A stretch of 15,084 bases of DNA from UBA11889 sp002313255 (GTDB taxonomy: Bacteria > Pseudomonadota > Gammaproteobacteria > Pseudomonadales > Azotimanducaceae), in assembly GCA_913045265.1 (NCBI GenBank), contig CAJWQX010000066.1, forward strand, positions 1-15,084, given 5' to 3'. Of the stretch, positions 1 to 7,735 are shown piece by piece. Numbering within the stretch: position 1 is the first letter of the stretch; the number at the start of each line of letters is the position of its first letter. The position numbers and the translations under genes are program-made. The notes under the pieces were generated by a model. That model worked only from the letters and a program-made list of their open reading frames with translations. It had not been told where the DNA came from and did not search any database.

Positions 1-782
1 ACAGAGTTTGCAACGCTCCATGGCAAGAACAAGCTACCTACTTGATCTTTGATAAGAGGTACCAGCGTCGGCGCGAGGTGATCCCATGACTCGAAATCGC
101 CCTGCACGTCCGGATTCAGCATACGTTCGATCCACGCCTGGACGTTGGGATTTTTCGCAATCATGGTGCCCGCGGTTGGGTCGCGACCGGCGTTGTAGAT
201 CTGGCCCCAAAGACCGAAATCCGCCATCGAAGGGCGCTCACCCAATACGTAGGAGCGGGCCCGAAGGTGTGGCTCCAAATGAGCCAGAGCATCGTCTAGC
301 GACTTCTCGATTTGGGGCGCTGTAATCTCGTTTCCACCAACGAACCAAACGCGCGGTACCATGCGCTCTCGAATCGATGCAGCTGTCGTTTCTGGATCGC
401 CATCTGAGCGCGCGGCGAACCGGCGGGATACAGCCACGGCATCAATGTCCTTCCACCATCGCATATGGAACATCCATTTGTTGCCCCATTCATCACCAAA
501 TTCCTCGAGCAGATCGCTCATGAAACGCGTAACTGGATCGTTAGGGTAGACCGATGGATCGGGTACTGCGGATTCCGTTTTCTCGATGATCGGGGTCGAG
601 TCCTGCATGCCGATATCGTTGGGCGTCACTACCAGGGGAATAAGAGGCAATTTGGCATGGCGTGTATATAGGTCCGATGCCTGGGAACGATCGAGCCATT
701 TATGCTCAAGGCCTTTGAAGCGAAAATACGAGCGAACCTTTACGGAGTAGGGCGACTCTTCTGAGCCGATGACGTGGTACAT
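1..782 (-). CDS. Glutathione S-transferase family protein (3' end outside window)
   Basis: The reading frame is open from an ATG at 782-780 to the left edge, giving 260 codons, so the C-terminus is missing. The N-terminal ~80 residues fit the thioredoxin-like glutathione-binding domain: a first strand and helix with S10-P-Y-S-V-K at the usual catalytic position, then L45-P-L-I-P and Q60-D-S-T-P-I-I-E67. The last of these matches the family's gamma-glutamyl-binding turn (normally E/Q-S/D-S/T). The rest is an all-helical GST C-terminal domain with the typical R-P-S-M-A-D-F-G-L-W motif. There is only a weak GGA about 7 bases before the ATG, and the frame stays open for some codons upstream, so the start rests on domain alignment. 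GSTs of this type are cytosolic and conjugate glutathione to, or cleave, electrophiles or ethers; the substrate cannot be read from the sequence. It is last in a minus-strand run behind the GFA and SnoaL genes. Confidence 0.87.
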   Translation of the reverse strand, partial: MYHVIGSEESPYSVKVRSYFRFKGLEHKWLDRSQASDLYTRHAKLPLIPLVVTPNDIGMQDSTPIIEKTESAVPDPSVYPNDPVTRFMSDLLEEFGDEWGNKWMFHMRWWKDIDAVAVSRRFAARSDGDPETTAASIRERMVPRVWFVGGNEITAPQIEKSLDDALAHLEPHLRARSYVLGERPSMADFGLWGQIYNAGRDPTAGTMIAKNPNVQAWIERMLNPDVQGDFESWDHLAPTLVPLIKDQVGSLFLPWSVANS

Positions 783-784
783 GG

Positions 785-1003
785 ACGTTCCGACAGTATG
801 CGGTGCGCTCGCGAGTTTATGGCATTTCAACGTCGATTGTTTTGCTGTTGGGTGCTGCGATCACAATAACCAACAATCCACGATCCTGGTGGGAGTGTGG
901 ATTCTTGACCACAGCAATGAATTCTGGCGTCTACTCTATCGTCGTGTTGGTGCTTGCCCCAAAGACCGAGGGTCTCTCCATTAAGGAGGTGTTTACGAAG
1001 TAA
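785..1003 (+). pseudogene. Possible C-terminal remnant of a major-facilitator transporter
   Basis: The 388-base gap between the GST and GFA genes holds no convincing intact gene. One plus-strand frame is open from about 773 to a TAA at 1001-1003. It encodes two hydrophobic stretches (around I-V-L-L-L-G and Y-S-I-V-V-L-V-L) followed by A-P-K-T-E-G-L-S-I-K-E-V. That ending resembles the P-E-T-K-G-x-S-L-E-E tail found after the last membrane helix of sugar-porter-type MFS proteins. There is no start codon with a good ribosome site and no room for the other helices, so if real it is a decayed 3' end. The match is short and could be chance. The remaining 1004-1170 shows nothing I can name. Confidence 0.25.
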
Positions 1004-1170
1004 TTAAAGCGGCACAACATCCACGATTTGATTTGGACGTCATCTCGTTAGTGGGAAGGGAAATCTCGTACATTTAGCAGCGAGACCAGAACTGCGTCGG
1101 CAGCATTATCGGCATGGTTTTTACGCCTCTCATCGAGACCCGTTATAGCTCTTGGGTTGGGTCGCGTTCG

Positions 1171-1794
1171 TTAAAAAAGTTCCTTTCCTTTCTCTAATCC
1201 GAGCATCGTTACGGGGCCGAGATCCTGGATGAGCTTTGACAAAGTTATTCCTTCTAGAGGGATTTCCCTAGGTTTGAAGGTGTCAGCCACCACGGGAATA
1301 TCAAAGATCCTATCCAACTCCTGCTGAAACCTACCTGTAGTAAATAGGGGAACATCCTCAGTAGGTAACGGTCCTATTTCTTCGGTGTAATCAATCATAT
1401 TGACGTAGGCGGTTAATGGGACTGATAGATCTCCACCGTTTGTACAGTGCTTAGGAAAATTCAGGAATACGTTGTCCTCATAAATCGGGTGATCTACACC
1501 AATAATTGAGTAACATTCCGTGCAATATATTCGCGTAGACATGCCGAGGATATCGGGGTCTTCGTCGCGTAATTGAAACGCCTTCATGAACTCTTTTCCC
1601 TGAACTTCGATTATGTCCGAGGACATGTAATAGAGCTCTGGAAGAGGATCGGGTTTGACTCCACCATGCGAATGGCCGTATTGGAGGGCTTGACGGCAAT
1701 CTTCACAACCGCATTGAAATTTAAGTTTTGCTTTTCCATCAGCTAACGTAATCGAGCATTTGCCGCATGTGCATTCGATAATCGCTGTTGCCAC
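1171..1794 (-). CDS. GFA/CENP-V domain zinc-binding protein, 207 aa
   Basis: The N-terminal half has the cysteine layout of the GFA (glutathione-dependent formaldehyde-activating enzyme/CENP-V) fold: C8-x-C10-G-x-x-C13 at the start, C28-x-C30-x-x-C33-R in the next strand, and C91-x-x-C94 after a hydrophobic strand. In the family these bind structural and catalytic zinc. Members are cytoplasmic; the glutathione-formaldehyde activity of the namesake does not extend safely to all relatives, so the substrate is unknown. The protein is long for the family (usually about 120-160 residues): about 80 residues follow the core and contain no motif I recognise. The start is a GTG at 1794-1792, chosen because a perfect AGGAGG lies 5 bases upstream. 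It lies 288 bases downstream of the SnoaL gene on the same strand; that gap shows no gene. GC is modest (26 of 60 in 1381-1440). Confidence 0.82.
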   Translation of the reverse strand: MATAIIECTCGKCSITLADGKAKLKFQCGCEDCRQALQYGHSHGGVKPDPLPELYYMSSDIIEVQGKEFMKAFQLRDEDPDILGMSTRIYCTECYSIIGVDHPIYEDNVFLNFPKHCTNGGDLSVPLTAYVNMIDYTEEIGPLPTEDVPLFTTGRFQQELDRIFDIPVVADTFKPREIPLEGITLSKLIQDLGPVTMLGLEKGKELF

Positions 1795-1799
1795 TACTC

Positions 1800-1805
1800 C
1801 CTCCT
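1800..1805 (-). promoter_or_regulatory. Strong ribosome binding site fixing a GTG start
   Basis: On the minus strand this reads AGGAGG, a full match to the anti-Shine-Dalgarno, with a 5-base spacer to the GTG at 1794-1792. It supports the GTG as the real start of the GFA-type gene even though it is not ATG. Confidence 0.8.
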
Positions 1806-2082
1806 ACAACTGACCATTAAGTTTTACGCGCCATTCGGCGAGACTATCGTACGCACGTATAGGCACTCAACGGGAAGAACCAAAAGAAATAGAAGACGTC
1901 TGATAACCAAAAAACCCGCGCCTATCGCTGAAACCTGTCCTGCCTCGCGAGGTAACAGTGAGACATTGCTCTTTACTACTAAATATCTATCCCGTGTCGT
2001 CACCTCCAACCGGGGCAGGTGTGGGTATGTAGCGTTGGCAGGGCGAGGTCTCGGGAAGGCCTCCATAATGAGCCGCGCATCG

Positions 2083-2571
2083 TTATGCGGCAGTGCCGTT
2101 CGCAGCCATCCAGTCCAGCAACGGTTTGATATGAACGGCGAGTTCTCCGTCGATGAAAGTGGCACCGTTGTCCGCGTGCGCGATCCGGTGTTTGATCTTC
2201 CATTCGCCGGCGACCTTTTCGAGCGTGCTCTCGTACCACCCTGAAATGAACGTGTACACCTTCTCGGGCCGACTCAGCATTCCTGTCACTGTGCAGCGAT
2301 GTCGGGCACGATCTCCCTCAATATTGACGAGATGATTGGTCATGACGTGGCGGGTGCTGGGGAGCAAGCGGATGTGTGCGCATATGAAGTCATGCAGCGC
2401 CTGCCGGCCTATAAACTGGGTTCGGTTGCTGTCGGATTCAATCTCGAAGATGCCGTCCTCAGTGAAGCAGCCAACCCAGCCGTCGGCGTCGTAACCGTCG
2501 GCCGTGTGCGCATACCGTGCGAAGACATCTTCAATCGCGAGCCGCTCGATCAGTAAATTTTCGTCGGTCAT
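2083..2571 (-). CDS. SnoaL-like (NTF2-fold) protein, 162 aa
   Basis: A small cytoplasmic protein with the pattern of SnoaL-like polyketide-cyclase/dehydratase-type proteins. An N-terminal helix (I8-E-R-L-A-I-E-D) is followed by R19-Y-A and the D28-A-D-G-W-x-x-x-F-T-E-D segment that opens the cone-shaped NTF2 fold. Next come the characteristic S-T-R-H-x-x-x-N-H strand and a long W-Y-E-S...W-K-I-K-H-R hairpin. The length is normal for the family. The fold serves many reactions (isomerase, dehydratase, cyclase, dioxygenase subunit) and the active site here does not decide among them. The ATG at 2571-2569 has only a weak purine-rich site (GGGGAC) upstream. It diverges from PhyH1, with 260 bases between the two starts that could hold promoters for both. 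Relatives are common in steroid and aromatic degradation loci, which fits the neighbours but proves nothing. Confidence 0.86.
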   Translation of the reverse strand: MTDENLLIERLAIEDVFARYAHTADGYDADGWVGCFTEDGIFEIESDSNRTQFIGRQALHDFICAHIRLLPSTRHVMTNHLVNIEGDRARHRCTVTGMLSRPEKVYTFISGWYESTLEKVAGEWKIKHRIAHADNGATFIDGELAVHIKPLLDWMAANGTAA

Positions 2572-2831
2572 GCCTATTTGTCCCCGTGTTCTCAGATAGC
2601 GGCCATGATTGCATCTCCTGCGGGTGGGGCCAAACCATGAGGGCAGCGTGCGGTTTTTCTCGTTTCATCAACGTTAATCGCAGGTTCGAAAAGAAAGGTG
2701 TTAGCGATAGCTTCCAAGACGAGCAACGCGTCAATACGTTACGTTCCGCGAACAAAGAATTCCGGTCCGACTTCCTTTTTTAGGGTTTTATCAGCTGCTA
2801 AGATCGGCTGACGCGTCATGGAGGACCGGCA

Positions 2832-3710
2832 ATGGCAAAAGATGAGACAACGGTTTCGGAACGCGTCGCCACGCAAGCGGCCTTTTCGATCGGACCGTAC
2901 GAAGTATCCGACGAGTTGCGGCCTCGCATCGATGAACTCGGCCTTGGGGATGCGGTCGAACATTTCCGAAAACATGGCTACGCGATCATCCGCGAGGCTT
3001 CACCGCCTTCGCTCATGGACGAATTACGAGAGGCCATCCATACGCTGTCGAAAAAGTCGGAAGATGACGATCGAGGGGTGCGGGAATCTGCGGTGCTACT
3101 ACTCGGCAGACACCCCGCCGTAGACCGGGTTGCGACGTTACCAAAGATCATGGCATTTGCAGAGTTCAGCGTCGGTAAGGCGATGCGCGGTGGCCGTTTC
3201 GTTGGCAGTATCAAGCGCGACGGCGACGATGGGCTTAATTTGCATGCGGATCAGAATTGGATTCCGACACCATTCCCCGAGCACAATCTATTAGTAACCT
3301 TTTGTTTTGCGTGTGAGGGCATGACCGAGGCCGGTGGTTCGACCTGCGTGGTACCCGAATCGCATCTTATGCGTCGAACGCCCACTGCTGACGAAGTCGA
3401 CGGTGCACAAAGCGTGCCGATCGAGACGGAAAAGGGTGACGTGGCGGTCTGGGACGGCGCGATATGGCACGGCTCTTATCCTCGCAAAATTCCAGGGACG
3501 CGAACGGTCCTGCACGCAACCTATCAGCGACTCTACACTCAGCCCATCGACGACTTTACGTACCTCCTGAAAGACGAGGCCTACATGGCAACTGCACCGG
3601 AGGGAATGCGTCAGTTACTTGGAGCGGACCTGTTTTTCCACACTGCGACGCCGGAGCAGGATACGGATATGGAGAAGTTCGCATACGCTGTTGCGGCGTC
3701 AAAGCTCTGA
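2832..3710 (+). CDS. Phytanoyl-CoA dioxygenase (PhyH) family protein 1, 292 aa
   Basis: A cytoplasmic Fe(II)/2-oxoglutarate-dependent oxygenase. The iron ligands are visible: H138-x-D140 in L-H-A-D-Q-N-W, and distal H213 in W-H-G. R224, in G-T-R-T-V-L-H, is placed to bind the 2-oxoglutarate carboxylate. The N-terminal half (E35-L-G-L...H48-G-Y-A-I-I) is the usual substrate-facing helical part and the double-stranded beta-helix core spans about 130-235. Length is normal (280-300). GGAGG at 2820-2824, 7 bases before the ATG, supports the start. Family members hydroxylate, demethylate, desaturate or halogenate lipophilic or amino-acid substrates, and the target here is not readable. Its closest relative in the window is PhyH4: 40 of 48 residues identical over the segment starting G-T-R-T-V-L-H. 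The stop codon abuts a truncated PhyH relic on the other strand, so its 3' end sits on a rearrangement point. Confidence 0.94.
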   Translation: MAKDETTVSERVATQAAFSIGPYEVSDELRPRIDELGLGDAVEHFRKHGYAIIREASPPSLMDELREAIHTLSKKSEDDDRGVRESAVLLLGRHPAVDRVATLPKIMAFAEFSVGKAMRGGRFVGSIKRDGDDGLNLHADQNWIPTPFPEHNLLVTFCFACEGMTEAGGSTCVVPESHLMRRTPTADEVDGAQSVPIETEKGDVAVWDGAIWHGSYPRKIPGTRTVLHATYQRLYTQPIDDFTYLLKDEAYMATAPEGMRQLLGADLFFHTATPEQDTDMEKFAYAVAASKL

Positions 3711-4026
3711 CGGGATTGGTCGCGGCCTCGATAAATACTTCATCTTCTTCCAGCAGATCCCAACTGTTGCCGCCCACCTGGGTTTGATTGGCCGTCGAGG
3801 TTCGGTAATCCCCGAGCTCGACGCTGTTGCGCTTCTCGCAGACGCGAAGGATGGCATCGCGTAACCGGTCGACAAAGCCATTACTCACTCGCATTTTTTC
3901 AGCAGGTACGACAGTCAGACCGTACGCCTCGAGTTCAGCCACGTGTTCGAAGAGGTCGTATTTCTTGACCGCCTCGATGAGGTTGTCGACGTCGGGATAC
4001 ACGTTGTTGTAGTCAGCGAGACTCAT
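3711..4026 (-). pseudogene. 5' remnant of another PhyH-type dioxygenase, truncated
   Basis: On the minus strand an ATG at 4026-4024 (or a GTG three codons upstream) opens about 105 codons that read as the N-terminal part of a PhyH protein. They include H-V-A-E-L-E-A-Y-G-L-T-V-V-P, then F-V-D-R-L-R-D-A-I-L-R-V, then W-D-L-L-E-E-D-E-V-F-I-E-A-A and the conserved N-P-V. The intact copies in this window continue N-P-x-x-x-x-M-A-E at that point (for example D-P-V-F-E-E-A-V-L-N-P-C in PhyH2). Here homology stops at N-P-V, exactly where the PhyH1 stop codon begins on the other strand. The frame then reads about 50 codons antisense through PhyH1 with no family resemblance. All iron and 2-oxoglutarate residues are missing, so it cannot be an active dioxygenase. 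It looks like a copy cut by recombination. Confidence 0.77.
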
Positions 4027-4156
4027 AGTCTTCACTTCATCCGTATTGTTGAGTTGTAGCCATCCAAAGTTTGTCTGACTCTGTATCCACGTCGTTACAC
4101 ATTCCTACGTCAACTTGACAGGTTATGTCCGAGCGGCCACGATCAAAAGACATATG

Positions 4157-4177
4157 GGATCCACCGCTAATGGATCA
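4157..4177. repeat. Inverted repeat upstream of the TonB receptor
   Basis: GGATCCA (4157-4163) and TGGATCA (4171-4177) form imperfect inverted arms, six of seven bases pairing, around a 7-base spacer. The repeat lies about 75 bases before the receptor ATG, where an operator could sit. A possible TTGAAA at 4196-4201 with a weak -10 (GAATAT, 4219-4224) follows it. Chance occurrence is quite possible. Confidence 0.2.
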
Positions 4178-4252
4178 CGCGTTTGAGCCATTGTTTTGAA
4201 AGATTTGATATTGCGCGGGAATATTTAGTAACACGTAGACGGGGAGATTTTC

Positions 4253-6640
4253 ATGGATGATGTAGTACGGACAGTTAGTACGCGGTTCTCAGTCTTGGCG
4301 TCTGCATTGCTTCTTTCGGCTTCATTCCTTCCGGTTGCATCGGCGGCGGAAGAGGAGGCGGATGGAGCGATCGAAGAGATCATTGTGACGGCGACCTACC
4401 GTGAAACCAATCTGATGGACACCCCCCAGGCGATCAGCGCCATCACCGAGTCCATGGTCGAAGACCTAGGTGCTCAGAGCATGTCGGACATCTACACGAT
4501 GGTGCCGGGCTTGGGCATGGCAGGGATGGCGGACGGCAATAACCGATTCACGGTGCGTGGTGTCACGTCGCAGACTGGTGGGACAGGGTATTACCCAACG
4601 GGTGCCACCATCGGCGTTTACCTGGACGGAACCCCAGTCACTGCGGCTCTTGGTCCTAATAAACAAATGAGTGGTACCACCTTCGACATCGAACGAATCG
4701 AAGTGCTTAAAGGTCCGCAGGGCACGCTCTTTGGCGAGGGCTCTCAGGGCGGCACCATCCGCTATTTATATAAGGAACCGGACCCCACCGGTTTCGATGC
4801 GGCCGTCAATGTAAGTTACGGCGGCATGAAGGAATCCGAAGACAATTCGAGCCGGATCGATGCGATGGTCAATCTTCCAATCGGTGATAGCGCTGCGTTC
4901 CGTTTGACCGTTTGGGATGCCGATACGGCCGGATTCATTGATGCTCTCGATCCATACGAGGAGGACGTGAATGTCGCGACTCGGAAGGGCTTCCGTGCGG
5001 CTCTCCGCCTCGAAGGCGAACGCGTTAGTGTTCAAGGCACAATCTTTAACAGCGAACAGAGCACGTCTGGCCCATCAACCACGCAGGCGGCGTTCACCTC
5101 CTACGCGCCGTTTATGCCGGGTTTTCCCGAACACTCCATGGACGATATTCAGATCCTTAGCCTAGTGATTGAAGCCGATCTTGAATGGGGGAACTTTACA
5201 TCGATGACGTCCGTCACGGACCGGGATGTCGTCTCGGTGGGCGCGTTCCCGTACGCATCGGTCTGGGGTCTAGACGCTTACTACGGCGGTGCGAGCGAAG
5301 CGGCGGGGCATCAGGGTTGCGCGCCTGAATTGTCCTACGGGTTGTGTCCATGGTTCCCCGGTATTCTTAATCTCGGTGCTCCGGGGAGTTTTATTCCGGA
5401 CATGATGAACCTGCAGGCTTTGACGAACTTCGGAGATTCGTGGAGTGAGAGAGTGGTCCAGGAATTCCGGTTGGTCTCACCGGGTGATCAGCGTATACGT
5501 TGGACTGTCGGCGCGTTCTGGAAAGATAGTGACGACCACACCCAAAACCAGCAGAAGGGCTCGTACTTCCCCGGCCGCGAGGCCTTTGGTGTCCGTTTCG
5601 ATACGCTGTTGGCGGCGCCCGCGAACACCCATACCGACTCACTGGAAGAATTTGCCGTGTTCGGCGAGTTCACCTATGACCTCACCAACGATCTCTCCGG
5701 CGAGCTTGAGATTACAGCTGGCTTGCGGATCTCTCAACTCGATCAATACTTCGATAACACCCAGTCGGGCACCGACGACACCCCGGTGTCGCCCAAGGTC
5801 GTGTTGTCGTGGCGGCCAAGGGACGAACTGCTGGTGTACGTGAACTATGCCACGGGTTTTCGCCCGGGCAACGTCAACCACCACATGGAGTTCAACGCCC
5901 GACAGTACGACATCATGATCGTAGACGCGGCGGCGGCTGGTAATGCGGAAAGAGTCACCTTGATGGAAGAAGGCAAACTGCTTGCTCGAAGTCGTCGATT
6001 CTTCGATGGGGACGAAGTAACAAACTACGAGGTGGGTCTTAAAACGACCGTGTTGGACGGTCGGGTTCGGATAGTCGCATCAGCCTACGTGCTCGATTGG
6101 GCCGACATGATCATTGTCGAGAACGATCCGCAAATCGCGATAGATAATCCGCTCAGCGTATACAATTTCAACAGCGGCGGGGCGGACATTAGCGGCTTCG
6201 AGCTCGAGATAAGTGCGTTTATAACGGATTCGTTTATCGTTCGGCTTGCCGGCGATTCCGTCAGGACGGAGGTGTCAGCGGGGCCGTCAGACGGGGGTGC
6301 GAGTCCTAAAGGCAATGATCTCGTCTACTCCCCCGAAAACAGCGCTTCGCTGTCTTTGGACTACAACATTCCGTTGACTAACGGCTGGAATCTTGACTTG
6401 CACGCTGACCATGCTTGGGTGGCGGAGCAGTGGGCCAATACCGAAAATTCGAACGTTGTTCCTAAATTCGAGAAGACCAACGCCCGTGTCACACTGCGGA
6501 GTGGTGACGGCAAGTGGCGAGTTGCGGTCTTCGGAAACAACATTCTAAACAACCAGATCGTGGCGGCTCGGAGCGGTAGTACCGGCTACTTCTGGTTCCA
6601 GCCAGGGCAGATTGGTCTCGAACTGGGTTACAAGCTGTAA
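4253..6640 (+). CDS. TonB-dependent outer-membrane receptor, 795 aa
   Basis: An outer-membrane active transporter energised by TonB-ExbBD. Residues 1-31 form a Sec signal peptide (hydrophobic L15-L26, cleavage after A29-S-A31). The TonB box follows at about E42-I-I-V-T-A. The plug domain spans about 55-165 and carries the classic marks: P-Q-A-I-S-A-I, F-T-V-R-G-V, G-V-Y-L-D-G and E-R-I-E-V-L-K-G-P-Q-G-T-L-F-G. The remainder alternates short aromatic beta strands with long loops, as expected for a 22-strand barrel, and ends G-L-E-L-G-Y-K-L. Length is normal. One predicted surface loop holds a close cysteine pair (C356, C365). GGGGAG at 4241-4246, 6 bases before the ATG, fixes the start. A strong terminator follows, so it is probably a single-gene transcript. 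The cargo is unknown; such receptors import siderophores, cobalamin, glycans and other large or hydrophobic molecules. Placement among dioxygenases suggests uptake of their substrate. Confidence 0.97.
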   Translation: MDDVVRTVSTRFSVLASALLLSASFLPVASAAEEEADGAIEEIIVTATYRETNLMDTPQAISAITESMVEDLGAQSMSDIYTMVPGLGMAGMADGNNRFTVRGVTSQTGGTGYYPTGATIGVYLDGTPVTAALGPNKQMSGTTFDIERIEVLKGPQGTLFGEGSQGGTIRYLYKEPDPTGFDAAVNVSYGGMKESEDNSSRIDAMVNLPIGDSAAFRLTVWDADTAGFIDALDPYEEDVNVATRKGFRAALRLEGERVSVQGTIFNSEQSTSGPSTTQAAFTSYAPFMPGFPEHSMDDIQILSLVIEADLEWGNFTSMTSVTDRDVVSVGAFPYASVWGLDAYYGGASEAAGHQGCAPELSYGLCPWFPGILNLGAPGSFIPDMMNLQALTNFGDSWSERVVQEFRLVSPGDQRIRWTVGAFWKDSDDHTQNQQKGSYFPGREAFGVRFDTLLAAPANTHTDSLEEFAVFGEFTYDLTNDLSGELEITAGLRISQLDQYFDNTQSGTDDTPVSPKVVLSWRPRDELLVYVNYATGFRPGNVNHHMEFNARQYDIMIVDAAAAGNAERVTLMEEGKLLARSRRFFDGDEVTNYEVGLKTTVLDGRVRIVASAYVLDWADMIIVENDPQIAIDNPLSVYNFNSGGADISGFELEISAFITDSFIVRLAGDSVRTEVSAGPSDGGASPKGNDLVYSPENSASLSLDYNIPLTNGWNLDLHADHAWVAEQWANTENSNVVPKFEKTNARVTLRSGDGKWRVAVFGNNILNNQIVAARSGSTGYFWFQPGQIGLELGYKL

Positions 6641-6657
6641 CTCTCTCGACGAGTCTT

Positions 6658-6696
6658 AAAAAGAGCCGCGATGTCACGGATGCCGCGGCTTTTTTT
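6658..6696 (+). terminator. Rho-independent terminator of the TonB receptor gene
   Basis: A perfect 7-bp GC-rich stem (AGCCGCG at 6664-6670, CGCGGCT at 6684-6690) encloses a 13-base loop and is followed by a run of seven T (6690-6696). A preceding run of A (6658-6662) can extend the pairing, so it might also work for transcription from the right. It starts 17 bases after the receptor stop codon. Confidence 0.88.
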
Positions 6697-6710
6697 GTCG
6701 GGGACGAAGA

Positions 6711-6723
6711 CGGCAACTTGCCG
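6711..6723. repeat. Short perfect inverted repeat upstream of PhyH2
   Basis: CGGCAA and TTGCCG flank a single C, making a 13-base symmetric site between the receptor terminator and the PhyH2 start, about 128 bases before the latter. It could be a regulator site; no T tract follows, so it is not a terminator. Confidence 0.2.
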
Positions 6724-6850
6724 GAAATCGAGTTCTATTAAATTGAGCATTTGGTGGAACGAACTCGGGCTAATGGATGCCATCAGTTGCACGACCAGTT
6801 GTGAGGAGTAATCTCGAATCGTTAGGTATATAACGCAGGGAGGAGCCGCG

Positions 6851-7735
6851 ATGAGCGAAGAAGAAGTCGCAACCACAACCGAGATACCGGATCGGATCTT
6901 TGAGACACGGCCGCCTTTCGAACTGTCCGATGAGCTGGCTATGAGGGTGACCGACCTGGGTCTGGAAGAAGCCGTGCAGAGTGCAAGTGGCCACGGTTAC
7001 GGATATCTGCACGACGTCGCATCACGAGAATTTGTGGAATGTCTACGCGCGACGGTCATTCGAATCGCGCAGTCAAATCCAGGCGATGGCTTGCCAGGCG
7101 GAGGCGCCAACATGCTCTTGGTTAAGGATCCCGTTTTCGAAGAAGCTGTATTGAACCCGTGCCTCTTAACGATGGCTGAAGTGCTATGTGGGAGAGGGGC
7201 TTTGCTTTCACAGGTCGCGGGCAGCATCAAACCCAAAACGAACAAGCCGAGCGATGGCAAGGGCGGTTTGCACGCGGACCAAAACTGGACGCCCGCTCCA
7301 TTCCCAGTGCACAACCAGCTCGTGACCTTCTGCTGGGCGTGTGACGATTACTCCGAAGCCGCCGGCTCGACTCGCGTCGTGCCGGACTCTCATTTGAAAC
7401 GCCGCCACCCGAACGCGGAGGAAGTCGCTTCCGAGGCTGACGCGATCCAGACCGAATGCCCAGCCGGCTCGGTGGTGTTCTGGGACGGCTCCACCTGGCA
7501 CAGCGGCGGTGCCCCGCGCACTATCCCCGGTGAGCGGGTGGTGGTGCACATCACCTACAGTCGCCTCGCGCTTCGTCCAGTGGAGTGTTACGACTTTCTC
7601 AGCGAAGACTGGTTGGAAGACAAGCCCTACGAGATGCGGGTTCTCTTGGGGCGCGAAGACTTCCTGAATACTCCAGAGGGCGGGTTCGCGCATGGCATCA
7701 AGCTGTCGCGGACGATGGACTGGGCGAAGTCCTAG
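6851..7735 (+). CDS. Phytanoyl-CoA dioxygenase (PhyH) family protein 2, 294 aa
   Basis: A second complete Fe(II)/2-oxoglutarate oxygenase of the same family, predicted cytoplasmic. Iron ligands are H141-x-D143 (in L-H-A-D-Q-N-W) and H217 (in W-D-G-S-T-W-H-S); R229 in G-E-R-V-V-V-H is the 2-oxoglutarate arginine. It shares the D-P-V-F-E-E-A-V-L-N-P motif in the helical N-terminal half and the A-G-S-T-R-V-V-P-D-S-H-L strand with its paralogues. Distal H217 is followed by S-G-G where PhyH1 and PhyH3 have G-S-Y or G-N-Y, so the pocket probably differs. The tail after L-R-P (E-C-Y-D-F...) is also unlike PhyH1/PhyH4. AGGGAGGAG at 6837-6845, 5 bases before the ATG, is a very strong ribosome site. 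It stands between the receptor terminator and a 295-base gap, so is probably transcribed on its own. The coding sequence is GC-rich (41 of 60 at 7441-7500). Confidence 0.94.
   Translation: MSEEEVATTTEIPDRIFETRPPFELSDELAMRVTDLGLEEAVQSASGHGYGYLHDVASREFVECLRATVIRIAQSNPGDGLPGGGANMLLVKDPVFEEAVLNPCLLTMAEVLCGRGALLSQVAGSIKPKTNKPSDGKGGLHADQNWTPAPFPVHNQLVTFCWACDDYSEAAGSTRVVPDSHLKRRHPNAEEVASEADAIQTECPAGSVVFWDGSTWHSGGAPRTIPGERVVVHITYSRLALRPVECYDFLSEDWLEDKPYEMRVLLGREDFLNTPEGGFAHGIKLSRTMDWAKS

Noticed and set aside
1824..2165. A 113-codon minus-strand frame across the gap between the SnoaL and GFA genes.
   Set aside because: It overlaps the SnoaL 3' end out of frame and shows no recognisable pattern; the gap appears non-coding.
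3556..3710. Continuation of the truncated PhyH frame on the minus strand, giving a 159-residue fusion protein.
   Set aside because: The last ~50 codons are simply antisense of the PhyH1 3' end and have no family similarity. I treat the copy as truncated rather than as a chimeric functional protein.
5445..5843. A 132-codon plus-strand frame inside the TonB receptor gene.
   Set aside because: Out of frame with a fully supported receptor and rich in R, S, T and P as expected for a shadow of GC-rich coding sequence.
7208..7693. A 161-codon minus-strand frame opposite PhyH2.
   Set aside because: It lies wholly inside a gene with intact catalytic motifs and reads as its antisense; no ribosome site or family motif.
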